This document shows positions 57,073-64,000 of a stretch of 64,000 nt of DNA, piece after piece. The notes below the pieces were generated by a model, which was not told the DNA's origin, made no database searches, and was given only the letters and a program-made list of their open reading frames with translations. Position numbers and translations under genes: made by a program. Each line of letters starts with the position of its first letter. Position 1 is the stretch's first letter. Origin of the DNA: Bifidobacterium italicum (lineage in GTDB: Bacteria; Actinomycetota; Actinomycetes; Actinomycetales; Bifidobacteriaceae); the NCBI RefSeq assembly GCF_002286915.1, contig NZ_MVOG01000003.1:48362-112361 (forward strand), in the 5' to 3' direction.

Positions 57073-57416
57073 GGCATCCTCCTTGTAGACTGCGCGGTGC
57101 TGCCGGCCCGATGCCGGTGCGCTCTCCATCCGCGGGCGAAACACGCCAATCGGCCACTATACAGACGCCCCGCGACGGCGCGGCGACGACGCGGCGCGCC
57201 ACCCCCGGCCCGCGCACATATGCGCGCCGCGGTCCACAATGTGGCCTTTTTGTTCGCCCAAGGTGGAAGCGAACCTTCCGATCAACGGCGGCGCAACAGT
57301 CGCGCCCCACAATGTTCGGCGAACATCATCGTCCGCGACGCCGCCGGCGGCGCATGCGGAGGGCATCCGCGACGCGGCCGGCGCGAACGGGCGAGCAGGA
57401 GAGAGAGGAAGCAGAT
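57073..57416. other. Divergent promoter region between rpsO and the dehydrogenase gene
   Basis: No gene. A short palindrome TGTTCGGCGAACA (57312-57324) and a GTTCGC/GCGAAC pair nearby could be operator sites, but I cannot name a regulator. Confidence 0.4.
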
Positions 57417-58388
57417 ATGGGTACGGTCACGAAGGTCGGCATCGTCGGCATGGGGCATGTGGGCGCGCACGTCGCGAACAGCCTCGTGCTGCAGGGCATC
57501 GCCGACGAGCTGTACATGACGGAGCAGTGCTCCGGCGACGAGGACCACAGCGCCAAGCTCGCGGCGGAGGTGCAGGACCTCGGCGATTCGCTCGCGTTCT
57601 GCCCGCACAACGTCGCACTCGTCAACTGCGGCGACGACTACGGCCGGCTCGCCGAATGCGACGTCATCGTCAACGCCGCCGGCAAGGTCAGCCTCGCGAG
57701 CGAGGATCGCGACGGCGAGCTGTTCTACACGACCGACACGGCGAGGAAGTTCATCAAGCCGATCGCCGACGCCGGATTCGACGGCGTCTGGGTGAGCATC
57801 GCGAACCCCTGCGACGTCGTCGCCACCGAGATCTGGAAACTCTCCGGCATCGACCCACGCCATGTCATCGGCACCGGCACGGCGCTCGACTCGAGCCGCC
57901 TCAAGTACGCGCTCTCGCGCGCGACCGGCTACGACCAGCATTCGATCTGCGCCTATATGCTCGGCGAGCACGGCAGCAGCATGTTCGCCGCATGGAGCGC
58001 CGTGAACTTCGGAGGCAAGCCGCTCGCCCAGCTCAAGCGCGAACAGCCGGAACGCTTCGGTTTCGACGAGGCCGAGGTCGAGGAGGCCGCCCGGCACGGC
58101 GGCTACGTGACCTACGCCGGCAAGCACTGCACCGAGTTCGCCGTCGCCGACGCCGCATGCCGCATCGTGCGCGCCGTCGTCTCGAACGAGCATTACATCA
58201 CGCCGTGTTCGACGCTGATGACCGGCGACTACGGCGAGGAGGGGTTCTTCACGTCGCTGCCGTGCGTCATCGGCGCCGACGGCGTCGAGGAGGTCATGCA
58301 CTTCGACCTGTCGGACGCCGAGCTCGCCGAGTTCCATGCGAGCTGCGCGCATGTCAAGGAGAATCTGGAACGCGTCGGCCTGCGCTGA
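57417..58388 (+). CDS. L-lactate/L-2-hydroxyacid dehydrogenase (L-HicDH-like)
   Basis: The 323-residue NAD-dependent enzyme has the Rossmann motif GMGHVG (11-16), catalytic Asp158 and Arg161 (GTALDSSRL) and His185 (LGEHGSS). The active-site loop reads NAAGKVSLASEDRDGELFY instead of the TAGAPQKPGETR of ordinary LDH, and resembles L-2-hydroxyisocaproate dehydrogenase. It would reduce pyruvate or branched 2-oxoacids. AGAGAGGAAGCAGAT precedes the ATG. It is monocistronic with a long terminator; in a bifidobacterium it is one of two or more LDH-type genes, and its physiological substrate is open. Confidence 0.83.
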   Translation: MGTVTKVGIVGMGHVGAHVANSLVLQGIADELYMTEQCSGDEDHSAKLAAEVQDLGDSLAFCPHNVALVNCGDDYGRLAECDVIVNAAGKVSLASEDRDGELFYTTDTARKFIKPIADAGFDGVWVSIANPCDVVATEIWKLSGIDPRHVIGTGTALDSSRLKYALSRATGYDQHSICAYMLGEHGSSMFAAWSAVNFGGKPLAQLKREQPERFGFDEAEVEEAARHGGYVTYAGKHCTEFAVADAACRIVRAVVSNEHYITPCSTLMTGDYGEEGFFTSLPCVIGADGVEEVMHFDLSDAELAEFHASCAHVKENLERVGLR

Positions 58389-58469
58389 CGCGCGCTTGCC
58401 CTGCGCATATGCGGACGGCGTCCCGCGACGAAGGGCACGCCGTCCGCATATGCGCGGGGCAAGCGCGCG
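58389..58469. terminator. 33-bp-stem bidirectional terminator
   Basis: Arms 58389-58421 and 58437-58469 pair over 33 bp with one G-T or mismatch. It starts at the stop of the dehydrogenase gene and ends 2 bp before the convergent membrane protein gene. Confidence 0.85.
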
Positions 58470-58470
58470 A

Positions 58471-59181
58471 TCAGACGATCGTCAGCATGCCGCCGAACAT
58501 CACGATGAGCAGCGCGACCACCTCGAAGACGAGCCACAGCAGCATCGACGTCCACACATGGGTGAGCACGTTGAGCGGCGAATCCTTCCTGATGGCGACG
58601 AGCAACCCCACCCAGACGACGGCGAAGACGGCGAGCGCGATCGACGCGGCGATGATGCCGAGGTTCGCTGCGTTCGCGATGCGCGCGGAATCGCCGTACA
58701 TGACGTAGGTCGAATGCCAGAAGTCGAATTTGAGCAGCGATACGCCCGAGATGAACTGTTCGCCGCACAGGAACACGACGAAGGACGCGAACCACGGGAT
58801 CTTGCGACGCTCCACGATCATCATCGCGAGCGACACGAACGCGAACAACGTGACGGCCCACGCCACGAGCGCGATGCCGCGCGGGTCGACGTTCGCGAAC
58901 CGCTGCACGATCTGCGCCGTGTGCCGCACCGCGAACGTGCGTCCGGCCCAGTACGGGAACACGAGCGCCGCGAGCGCGAGGATGCAGCAGAACGCCCAGC
59001 GCACCGGATGCGACTGGCTGCGTTCGATGTCGGCGAGCGACACGTCCGATTCGGGAATCGTCGCCTGCGGATGCTTCGAGACGCGGTTCTCCTGCATCTC
59101 CTGCCCGCTGCGCGGTGTCGTGGGCGTGGGGCGCGGCTCGGCGTCGAGCCTCGCGACCTCCCGTTCGTCGGCGTCCGCCAT
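58471..59181 (-). CDS. Five-helix membrane protein of unknown function
   Basis: The 236-residue protein has a Pro/Glu-rich N-terminal region of about 60 residues in the cytoplasm, then five hydrophobic segments at about 62-78, 102-122, 129-148, 174-197 and 212-233. The motifs WHSTYVMYGDSARI and RFANVDPRGIALVAW are conserved-looking. I do not recognise a named family. GGGAGG precedes the ATG at 59179-59181. It lies next to repeat island E and is convergent with the dehydrogenase gene. Confidence 0.75.
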   Translation of the reverse strand: MADADEREVARLDAEPRPTPTTPRSGQEMQENRVSKHPQATIPESDVSLADIERSQSHPVRWAFCCILALAALVFPYWAGRTFAVRHTAQIVQRFANVDPRGIALVAWAVTLFAFVSLAMMIVERRKIPWFASFVVFLCGEQFISGVSLLKFDFWHSTYVMYGDSARIANAANLGIIAASIALAVFAVVWVGLLVAIRKDSPLNVLTHVWTSMLLWLVFEVVALLIVMFGGMLTIV

Positions 59182-59284
59182 CGGTGACCTCCCGTCTCCC
59201 GCCCGCGCCCACGACGCGCGCCGTCTGTACATGCCAGTTTCAGCATACGTACGCCGCCCTACCGCCGTATGCGTGGCATGCGAC

Positions 59285-59605
59285 GGGCGTGCCCCCGGTT
59301 CCGTCCCGATCCGTCGGCCCCGACGACGCCCCGACCCGCCAACCGACCCATTACCGTCCCGTTCCATCGACGCCGTTGACGCCCCGGCCCGCAGCGTCCC
59401 ACTCCATCGACCTGGCCGACGGACTCTCCCCCAACCCAGCCTGTTCCCGACCCAATCCATCGACCTCGCCGACGCCCCGACCCGCAGCGTCCCATCCCAT
59501 CGACCCGGCCGACGATTCCACCCGCAAAACGGACCGTCCGCGGGTCGACCCGTCGACTCCACCGACGGTTCGACCCGCCAACCGGCTTCGTCGCCCGGCG
59601 CCGTG
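59285..59605. repeat. Intergenic C-rich repeat island E
   Basis: About seven degenerate units of the family lie between the membrane protein gene and the YbaK gene. Recurring pieces are CCGTCCCGATCCGTCGRC, CATCGACCTSGCCGACG and CCGACCCGC. Orientation is the same as in the other islands. Confidence 0.8.
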
Positions 59606-59618
59606 TAGCATTCGCGGT

Positions 59619-60086
59619 ATGCACACGTTGTATGACACGCTGGCCGCACTGCATATCGATGTCGACGAGGTCGAGCATGAAGCTGTGACGACCGTCGAGG
59701 CCGCGCAGTTCGTCAAGACGCTCATCGACGGCGTCGGCGTCAAGAACCTGCTGCTGCGCGACACGCACGACGCCTACTATCTCGTCATGCTCGACGAGGG
59801 CAAACGCGCCGACCTCAAGGAACTCGCGAGCACCGTGCACAGCGGACGGCTGAGTTTCGCGAACGCCGAACAGCTGCATGACGTGCTCGGTCTCGAACCG
59901 GGTGGCGTCACGCCGCTCGTCGTCATCAACGACGCCGATCAGGCGGTGACCGTGCTCATCGACCGCACGCTCGCCGGCAACCGTCTGCTCGTGCATCCGT
60001 TGACGAACACGAGGACGATGGCGATCGACTGCGACGATCTGATCCGTTTTCTCGACGCGACCGATCACACGCCGACGCTGTTCTGA
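59619..60086 (+). CDS. YbaK/ProX-type aminoacyl-tRNA deacylase
   Basis: A 155-residue single-domain protein of the YbaK/EbsC superfamily, which hydrolyses misacylated tRNA (for example Ala- or Cys-tRNA-Pro). It begins MHTLYDTLAALHIDVDEVEHEA and has the conserved VKNLLLRDTHDAYYLVMLDEGKRADLKEL segment (quoted motif VKNLLLRDTHDAYYLVMLDE) and GLEPGGVTPLVVIND, the family hallmark GxxPGxVTPFGL-like loop. The C-terminal part is VHPLTNTRTMAIDCDDLIRFLD. It resembles ProX/PrdX-type deacylases. The ATG at 59619 is used. Confidence 0.88.
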   Translation: MHTLYDTLAALHIDVDEVEHEAVTTVEAAQFVKTLIDGVGVKNLLLRDTHDAYYLVMLDEGKRADLKELASTVHSGRLSFANAEQLHDVLGLEPGGVTPLVVINDADQAVTVLIDRTLAGNRLLVHPLTNTRTMAIDCDDLIRFLDATDHTPTLF

Positions 60087-60170
60087 CGCCGTCGCCGTCC
60101 GATTCCACCGACCGACCCGATGGCCCCGGACGCGGGCCCGCTCTGTTCCGTCCCAATCCGCCGACGACAT
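60087..60170. repeat. Short relic of the C-rich repeat family
   Basis: One or two partial units (CCGATTCCACCGACCGACCCG; CTGTTCCGTCCCAATCC) lie just downstream of the YbaK gene. It is weaker than the other islands. Confidence 0.5.
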
Positions 60171-60172
60171 GC

Positions 60173-60208
60173 GAAAGGCCGCAGACCCGTGAGGATCTGC
60201 GGCCTTTC
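60173..60208. terminator. Terminator between YbaK and tRNA-Gly
   Basis: A 13-bp perfect stem (GAAAGGCCGCAGA with TCTGCGGCCTTTC) with a 10-nt loop lies between the convergent YbaK and tRNA-Gly genes. CTTTC at its end on both strands gives partial T-tracts. Confidence 0.8.
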
Positions 60209-60211
60209 CAC

Positions 60212-60285
60212 TGGAGCGGATGACGGGAATCGAACCCGCGTAATCAGTTTGGAAGACTGAGGCTCTACCATTGAGCTACATCCGC
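60212..60285 (-). tRNA. tRNA-Gly (TCC), CCA encoded
   Basis: The minus strand folds with acceptor GCGGATG/CATCCGC, anticodon stem CAGTC/GACTG-type around CTTCCAA giving TCC, and T-arm GGGTTCGATTCCC. It reads Gly codons GGA/GGG. Unlike the three tRNAs at the left edge it encodes CCA (60212-60214). Confidence 0.93.
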
Positions 60286-60398
60286 GTGCCGCCCGGAACA
60301 CCGTTCCGGACAACGTGTGCCATTATACACAACGCCGCGCCAACCGCAAATCGCCCGTATCACGCCGATGGCACACCGACGTGCATGCCGCGCGCGGT

Positions 60399-60434
60399 CG
60401 CATCACGACTGCGGGCCACCGCCGTCGTGATGCG
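60399..60434 (-). terminator. Probable terminator after acpS
   Basis: An 11-bp stem CGCATCACGAC/GTCGTGATGCG with a 14-nt loop lies 27 bp after the acpS stop. No T-run. Confidence 0.55.
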
Positions 60435-60460
60435 GCCGCGTCCCGCACGACCCGACCCCG

Positions 60461-60916
60461 CTATTGCGCGCACAGCATGACGACGGCCGACGCGATGCCG
60501 CCGTCGTGCGAGATCGACACGAACCATCGCAGATCCGGCTCCGGTTCCATGCCGCCGCGCACATGCGCACCGACCGATATGCGCAACCGGCTTTCGACGT
60601 CGCCGCCGAGCACGATGCGCGGGCTGCCGTTCGCCTCGCTGAGCACCTCGATGGCCGCCCACGGCGTATCGTCGAGCGTATAGGGGGGAGCCGCCGCGCC
60701 GAGCGCCTCGCACCACGCCTTGACGACCGATTCCTTGGCGGCCCATCTGCCCGCGAGATGCACGGCCTCGCCGTCATGCTTGCGCTCGGCGCGCATCCGC
60801 ACCTGGCGCAGTTCACGCGCCGAGAACAGCGCGCGCATCCGTGATCCGGGGATGGCGAGCTGTTCCTCGAACGCCCGCACATCCACCACATCATGTCCGA
60901 CGCCCAGCATCATCAT
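60461..60916 (-). CDS. acpS: Holo-[acyl-carrier-protein] synthase
   Basis: AcpS attaches phosphopantetheine from CoA to the carrier domain of fatty acid synthase. The 151-residue protein has GVGHDVVDV (Asp9, the metal ligand) and GRWAAKESVVKA (Glu ligand), the two hallmarks of the family, and WFVSISHDG near the C-terminus. It begins 41 bp downstream of fas on the same strand, the usual pairing in type I FAS actinobacteria. Confidence 0.93.
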   Translation of the reverse strand: MMMLGVGHDVVDVRAFEEQLAIPGSRMRALFSARELRQVRMRAERKHDGEAVHLAGRWAAKESVVKAWCEALGAAAPPYTLDDTPWAAIEVLSEANGSPRIVLGGDVESRLRISVGAHVRGGMEPEPDLRWFVSISHDGGIASAVVMLCAQ

Positions 60917-60957
60917 CGCCGCGGCCTCCTTATCATCGTCATCCGCCGCAACCCGCG

Positions 60958-63900
60958 CTACGCCGCGAAGAACCCGTCGGCGCCGAGGCGTGCGTCCGGG
61001 TCGAGCAGCATCGCCTTCTCGACCTCATGCGCGTCGTAGCCGCGTCCGTCCTCGTGGAACCGGCGGTCGTCGATCGGCTCGTAGAGCGCCGCGCGCCCCA
61101 TCATGCCCTCCTCGAACCTGCGCCGGCCGGCCGCGAGTCGTTCGTTCGCGCGCGAGCGCCACGCCGCGAGCGCCTCGGCGCCGTGCGCGTGCTCGACGGC
61201 CGCCTCGAAAGCGCCCGGATGCACGATCGCCGCGAATCCGGAGACGTGTCCGAAGCCGAGCGACGTCGCGAGCGCCGCCTTCACGGTCCTGCGCGAGCCG
61301 ATCGCGAGCGGCGTGCGCAGCCACACCATGTAGTCGTCGCGCGCGAGCTTCGGGTCGACGCATTCGAGCGCCGCGTTCGCCGGCACGACGCCGGAGCGGA
61401 ACAGCTGCGTGATGCCGTTGATCTGGAACACGCACGCGCCGCCCTTCGCATGTCCGGTCAGCGACTTCTGCGAGATGACGAACAGCGGGTTGCCTTCCGC
61501 GCGTCCGATCGCGTGGGCGAGCGTGTTGTGCAGTTCCGACTCGTTCGGATCGTTCGCGTTCGTCGATGTGTCGTGCTTGGAGACCACGGCGATGTCGTCC
61601 GGCGTGACGCCGAGCGCCGCGAGGTCGCGCACGAGCTTCGACGAGCGGCCGCCCATGCCGGCGGCGAGCGCGCCGAGGCCGGGCGCCGGGATCGACGTGT
61701 GCGCGCCGTCGGCGTAGGAGTGCACGAAGCCGATGACGCCGGCGACCGGCAGTCCCAGTCGCAGCGCGATGTCGCCGCGCGTGAGCAGCACGGTGCCGCC
61801 GCCCTGCGATTCGACGAAGCCGCCGCGACGCCGGTCGTTCGCCCGCGAGAAGAACCGCGGCTCGATGCCCTTGTCGAGCATCTCGCGCGAGTTCGCCGTC
61901 GCATTCATGTTGCCGAATCCGATGACCGATTCGACGCCGATGTCGTCGATCGCGCCGGTGACGACGAAGTCGGCCTTGCCGAGCGCGATCTTGTCGGCGC
62001 CCTCCTCGAGCGAGACGGCGGCCGTCGCGCATGCGGACACCGGCTGCACCATGTTGCCGTAGCCGCCGATGTAGCTTTGCATGACGTGCGCGGCGACGAC
62101 GTTCGGCAGCGCCTCCTGCAGGATGTCGGTCGGGATCTCGTGGCCGAGGAAGCGGTCGAGGTACAGCTTGCGCATCGAGGCCATGCCGCCGAAGCCAGTG
62201 CCCTGCGTGCTCGCGACCATCGACGGGTGCACGGCTTGCAGGATCTCGGTCGGCGTGAAGCCGGCGGACAGGTAGGCGTCGACGGTCGTCACGATGTTCC
62301 ACAGCGCGATCGGGTCCACGTCGCCGACCATCGAGGCGGGGATGCCCCACTTCGTCGGGTCGAAGCCGTCCGGGAACTGGCCGCCGACGGTGCGCGTCAT
62401 CGTCGCGCGCCGCGGCACGCGGATCATCGATCCGGCGTGGCGCGTCACCGTCCATTCGCCGCTTTCGTCGTCGGGCATGATCGACGTGTGCCCGGCGTCC
62501 ATCGCGATGTATTCGTCGGCGATCGCGCGCGTCGGCACGCTGAAGCTGACGTCGTGGTCGAGGTAGACCTCGGCCTCCTCCTCGTCGGTGCCGTCGCGGT
62601 AGTCGGAGCCCATGCCGGCCGCGAAGGGGCGCACGCCGGATTTGGCGACGACCTCGTCGTGGTAGCGTTCGGCGATGTCGGATTCCGGCACGAGGTTGCC
62701 GTCAGCGTCGTACCAGCCCGGCTTGGGCGAGTCCGCCCAGCTGAGCAGCCCCATGTTCCAGGCGAGTTCGAGCACGGCGCCTGCGGACAGGTCGACGTCG
62801 CCGTCCGCGTGGATGCCGAGTTCGGCCTCGGCGCGCGTGCGTCCCGAACCCCACGGGCCGAGTTCGCCGATCGAGACGATGACGATCTCGTCCTCGGGTC
62901 GCGCGCTCACCCGTTCCCAGTCGGCGAGGTCGACGGCCGCCTGCTTCGGCACGTGCGGACTCGGCAGCGCCTTGACCTGCACGTCGTCGGCGGCGTCGGC
63001 CTCCGCCTCGGCCATGTCGAGCGCGGCGTCGGCGAGCGCTTCGGCGCGCAGCGCCTTGATGTCGATCGGCTCTGCGCCGAGGCCGCCGGTCAGGTCGACG
63101 TCGAGCGGCGCGACGGCGGCTTTGTCCCGTGCCTCCGCCGTCGTCAGCTTGAGCAGTTCGGCGGCGATCTGTTCGGTGGAATACGTCGTCAGTCCGTGGC
63201 GTTCGACGACGGCGACGAGCGGGTCGTTGCCTCCCATGAGCCCGGTGCCGCGCACCCAGCCGATCTTCGGATGCGCGAAGGTGACGCGGTCCGACCATGC
63301 GCGTTCGCTGCGGGCGCGGTTGACGATCGCGTCGAAGGCCGACTTGACCTCGCCGTACGCGCCGTCGCCGCCGAAGACGCCGCGGTTGGGCGAACCGGGC
63401 AGCACGACGTGCAGCCGGTGGCGCACGTCGGTGTCGGCGCCGAGGGCCGCGAAGCCGGCGATCGCGCGTTCGACGCCCCACAGCATCAGACGCGCCTGCG
63501 ATTCGAACAACGCGCCGGAATCGGCGAGCGAGCCATGCACCGGCGGCGCCGCGAACGGGAAGAACAGGTCCGGCTCGTAGGCCGGCTTGAGCTCCGTCGT
63601 CGTCGCGCCGTTCGTCTTCTTCTGCACATGGCCGACCCAGTCGACGAGCGCGTCCACATCCCGGTACGACGACAGGTTCGCCGGCACGAGCCACAGTTTC
63701 GCGTCGCCGCGCGCATGCTCGCGGTAGCTGCGCTGCGCCCACGCCTTGACCGACGGCTTGAAGCTGTGCGACGTCGCGATGACGGTCGCGCCGCCTTCGA
63801 GCAGCCCATTGACGACCTGCGCGGCGATCGAGTTCGGCGCGACACCGGTGACGACGGCCACCTGGGCGTCGTGGTCGAGCGTGACGTCGGCCTTGTCGGC

Positions 63901-64000
63901 CGCCGCCTGCCGTGCGATCTCGCCGTAGCGTGCGGCGAGCGCGGCGTCCTCGACGTGCGCGGCGTACCATGCCGCCTGCTTGGCGACGGCGTCGCCGGCC
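60958..64000 (-). CDS. fas: Type I fatty acid synthase, C-terminal part (partial at window edge)
   Basis: The frame is open to the right edge, so only the C-terminal 1014 codons are present. The first part holds a ketoreductase-like domain (VAVVTGVAPNSIAAQVVNGLL; LHVVLPGSPNRGVFGGDGAYGEVKSAF, here motif GGDGAYGEVKSAFD). The second holds a ketosynthase domain with nucleophile Cys in SACATAAVSL (codon about 62029-62031), His in KHDTSTNANDPNE and His in LTGHAKGGA. This is the arrangement at the end of bacterial/fungal type I FAS. acpS follows immediately. Apparent starts inside the frame are not real. Confidence 0.93.
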   Translation of the reverse strand, partial: AGDAVAKQAAWYAAHVEDAALAARYGEIARQAAADKADVTLDHDAQVAVVTGVAPNSIAAQVVNGLLEGGATVIATSHSFKPSVKAWAQRSYREHARGDAKLWLVPANLSSYRDVDALVDWVGHVQKKTNGATTTELKPAYEPDLFFPFAAPPVHGSLADSGALFESQARLMLWGVERAIAGFAALGADTDVRHRLHVVLPGSPNRGVFGGDGAYGEVKSAFDAIVNRARSERAWSDRVTFAHPKIGWVRGTGLMGGNDPLVAVVERHGLTTYSTEQIAAELLKLTTAEARDKAAVAPLDVDLTGGLGAEPIDIKALRAEALADAALDMAEAEADAADDVQVKALPSPHVPKQAAVDLADWERVSARPEDEIVIVSIGELGPWGSGRTRAEAELGIHADGDVDLSAGAVLELAWNMGLLSWADSPKPGWYDADGNLVPESDIAERYHDEVVAKSGVRPFAAGMGSDYRDGTDEEEAEVYLDHDVSFSVPTRAIADEYIAMDAGHTSIMPDDESGEWTVTRHAGSMIRVPRRATMTRTVGGQFPDGFDPTKWGIPASMVGDVDPIALWNIVTTVDAYLSAGFTPTEILQAVHPSMVASTQGTGFGGMASMRKLYLDRFLGHEIPTDILQEALPNVVAAHVMQSYIGGYGNMVQPVSACATAAVSLEEGADKIALGKADFVVTGAIDDIGVESVIGFGNMNATANSREMLDKGIEPRFFSRANDRRRGGFVESQGGGTVLLTRGDIALRLGLPVAGVIGFVHSYADGAHTSIPAPGLGALAAGMGGRSSKLVRDLAALGVTPDDIAVVSKHDTSTNANDPNESELHNTLAHAIGRAEGNPLFVISQKSLTGHAKGGACVFQINGITQLFRSGVVPANAALECVDPKLARDDYMVWLRTPLAIGSRRTVKAALATSLGFGHVSGFAAIVHPGAFEAAVEHAHGAEALAAWRSRANERLAAGRRRFEEGMMGRAALYEPIDDRRFHEDGRGYDAHEVEKAMLLDPDARLGADGFFAA

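Overview
The window reads as chromosomal core sequence from a high-GC actinobacterium, most probably a Bifidobacterium. Evidence for this is the C-terminal part of a type I fatty acid synthase followed by acpS, a CIRCE-controlled solitary groES, a RegX3-type two-component system beside pst phosphate transport operons with GTTCAC direct-repeat PHO boxes, class Ib ribonucleotide reductase (nrdHIEF) and an L-hydroxyacid/lactate dehydrogenase. I see no insertion sequence, integrase, prophage gene or CRISPR array. The genus is an inference; no rRNA is present.

Layout. 0-5 kb: start of murB, rpmG with tRNA-Met/Thr/Tyr, groES, a GlpR-like membrane protein plus RimJ-type acetyltransferase, 5-formyl-THF cyclo-ligase and an FmdB zinc ribbon. 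5-12 kb: a SAF-domain protein converging on a translationally coupled three-gene operon made of an FHA/leucine-rich-variant protein, a 1212-residue helicase-nuclease-like protein with altered catalytic motifs, and a 100-residue protein. 12-17 kb: an AbiEi/DUF559-like orphan, rplJ-rplL with its L10 leader, and a metal-binding lipoprotein behind a Fur/Zur-type palindrome. 17-34 kb: purine permease, two tandem pstSCAB operons, their sensor/regulator pair, mtnN and two DAHP synthases flanking an SGNH-acyltransferase. 34-49 kb: pepC, a DivIVA-like coiled-coil protein, pcp, ispD, pgeF, a U32 protein, an aldo/keto reductase, two DUF2207 proteins and lemA. 49-64 kb: nrdHIEF with paired NrdR boxes, pnp, rpsO, the L-hydroxyacid dehydrogenase, a membrane protein, a YbaK-type deacylase, tRNA-Gly, acpS and the fas 3' part.

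Two things stand out. First, the FHA/helicase-like operon: Walker A, Walker B, the late helicase motif and the nuclease residues all look lost, while the reading frame and the GTGA/ATGA couplings are intact, so the protein looks like a retained scaffold or pseudo-enzyme working with a phosphopeptide reader. Second, a family of C-rich repeats of about 50 bp (core close to GTCCCGAACCGTCGAC and CCGACCCGCAA) fills at least five intergenic spacers, always in the same orientation.

Other points: a single-base shift appears to join a DUF2207 gene to the aldo/keto reductase; the pyroglutamyl peptidase has Asn where the catalytic His is expected; PNPase carries a 143-residue Arg/Asp tail; and many terminators are unusually long, nearly perfect hairpins.
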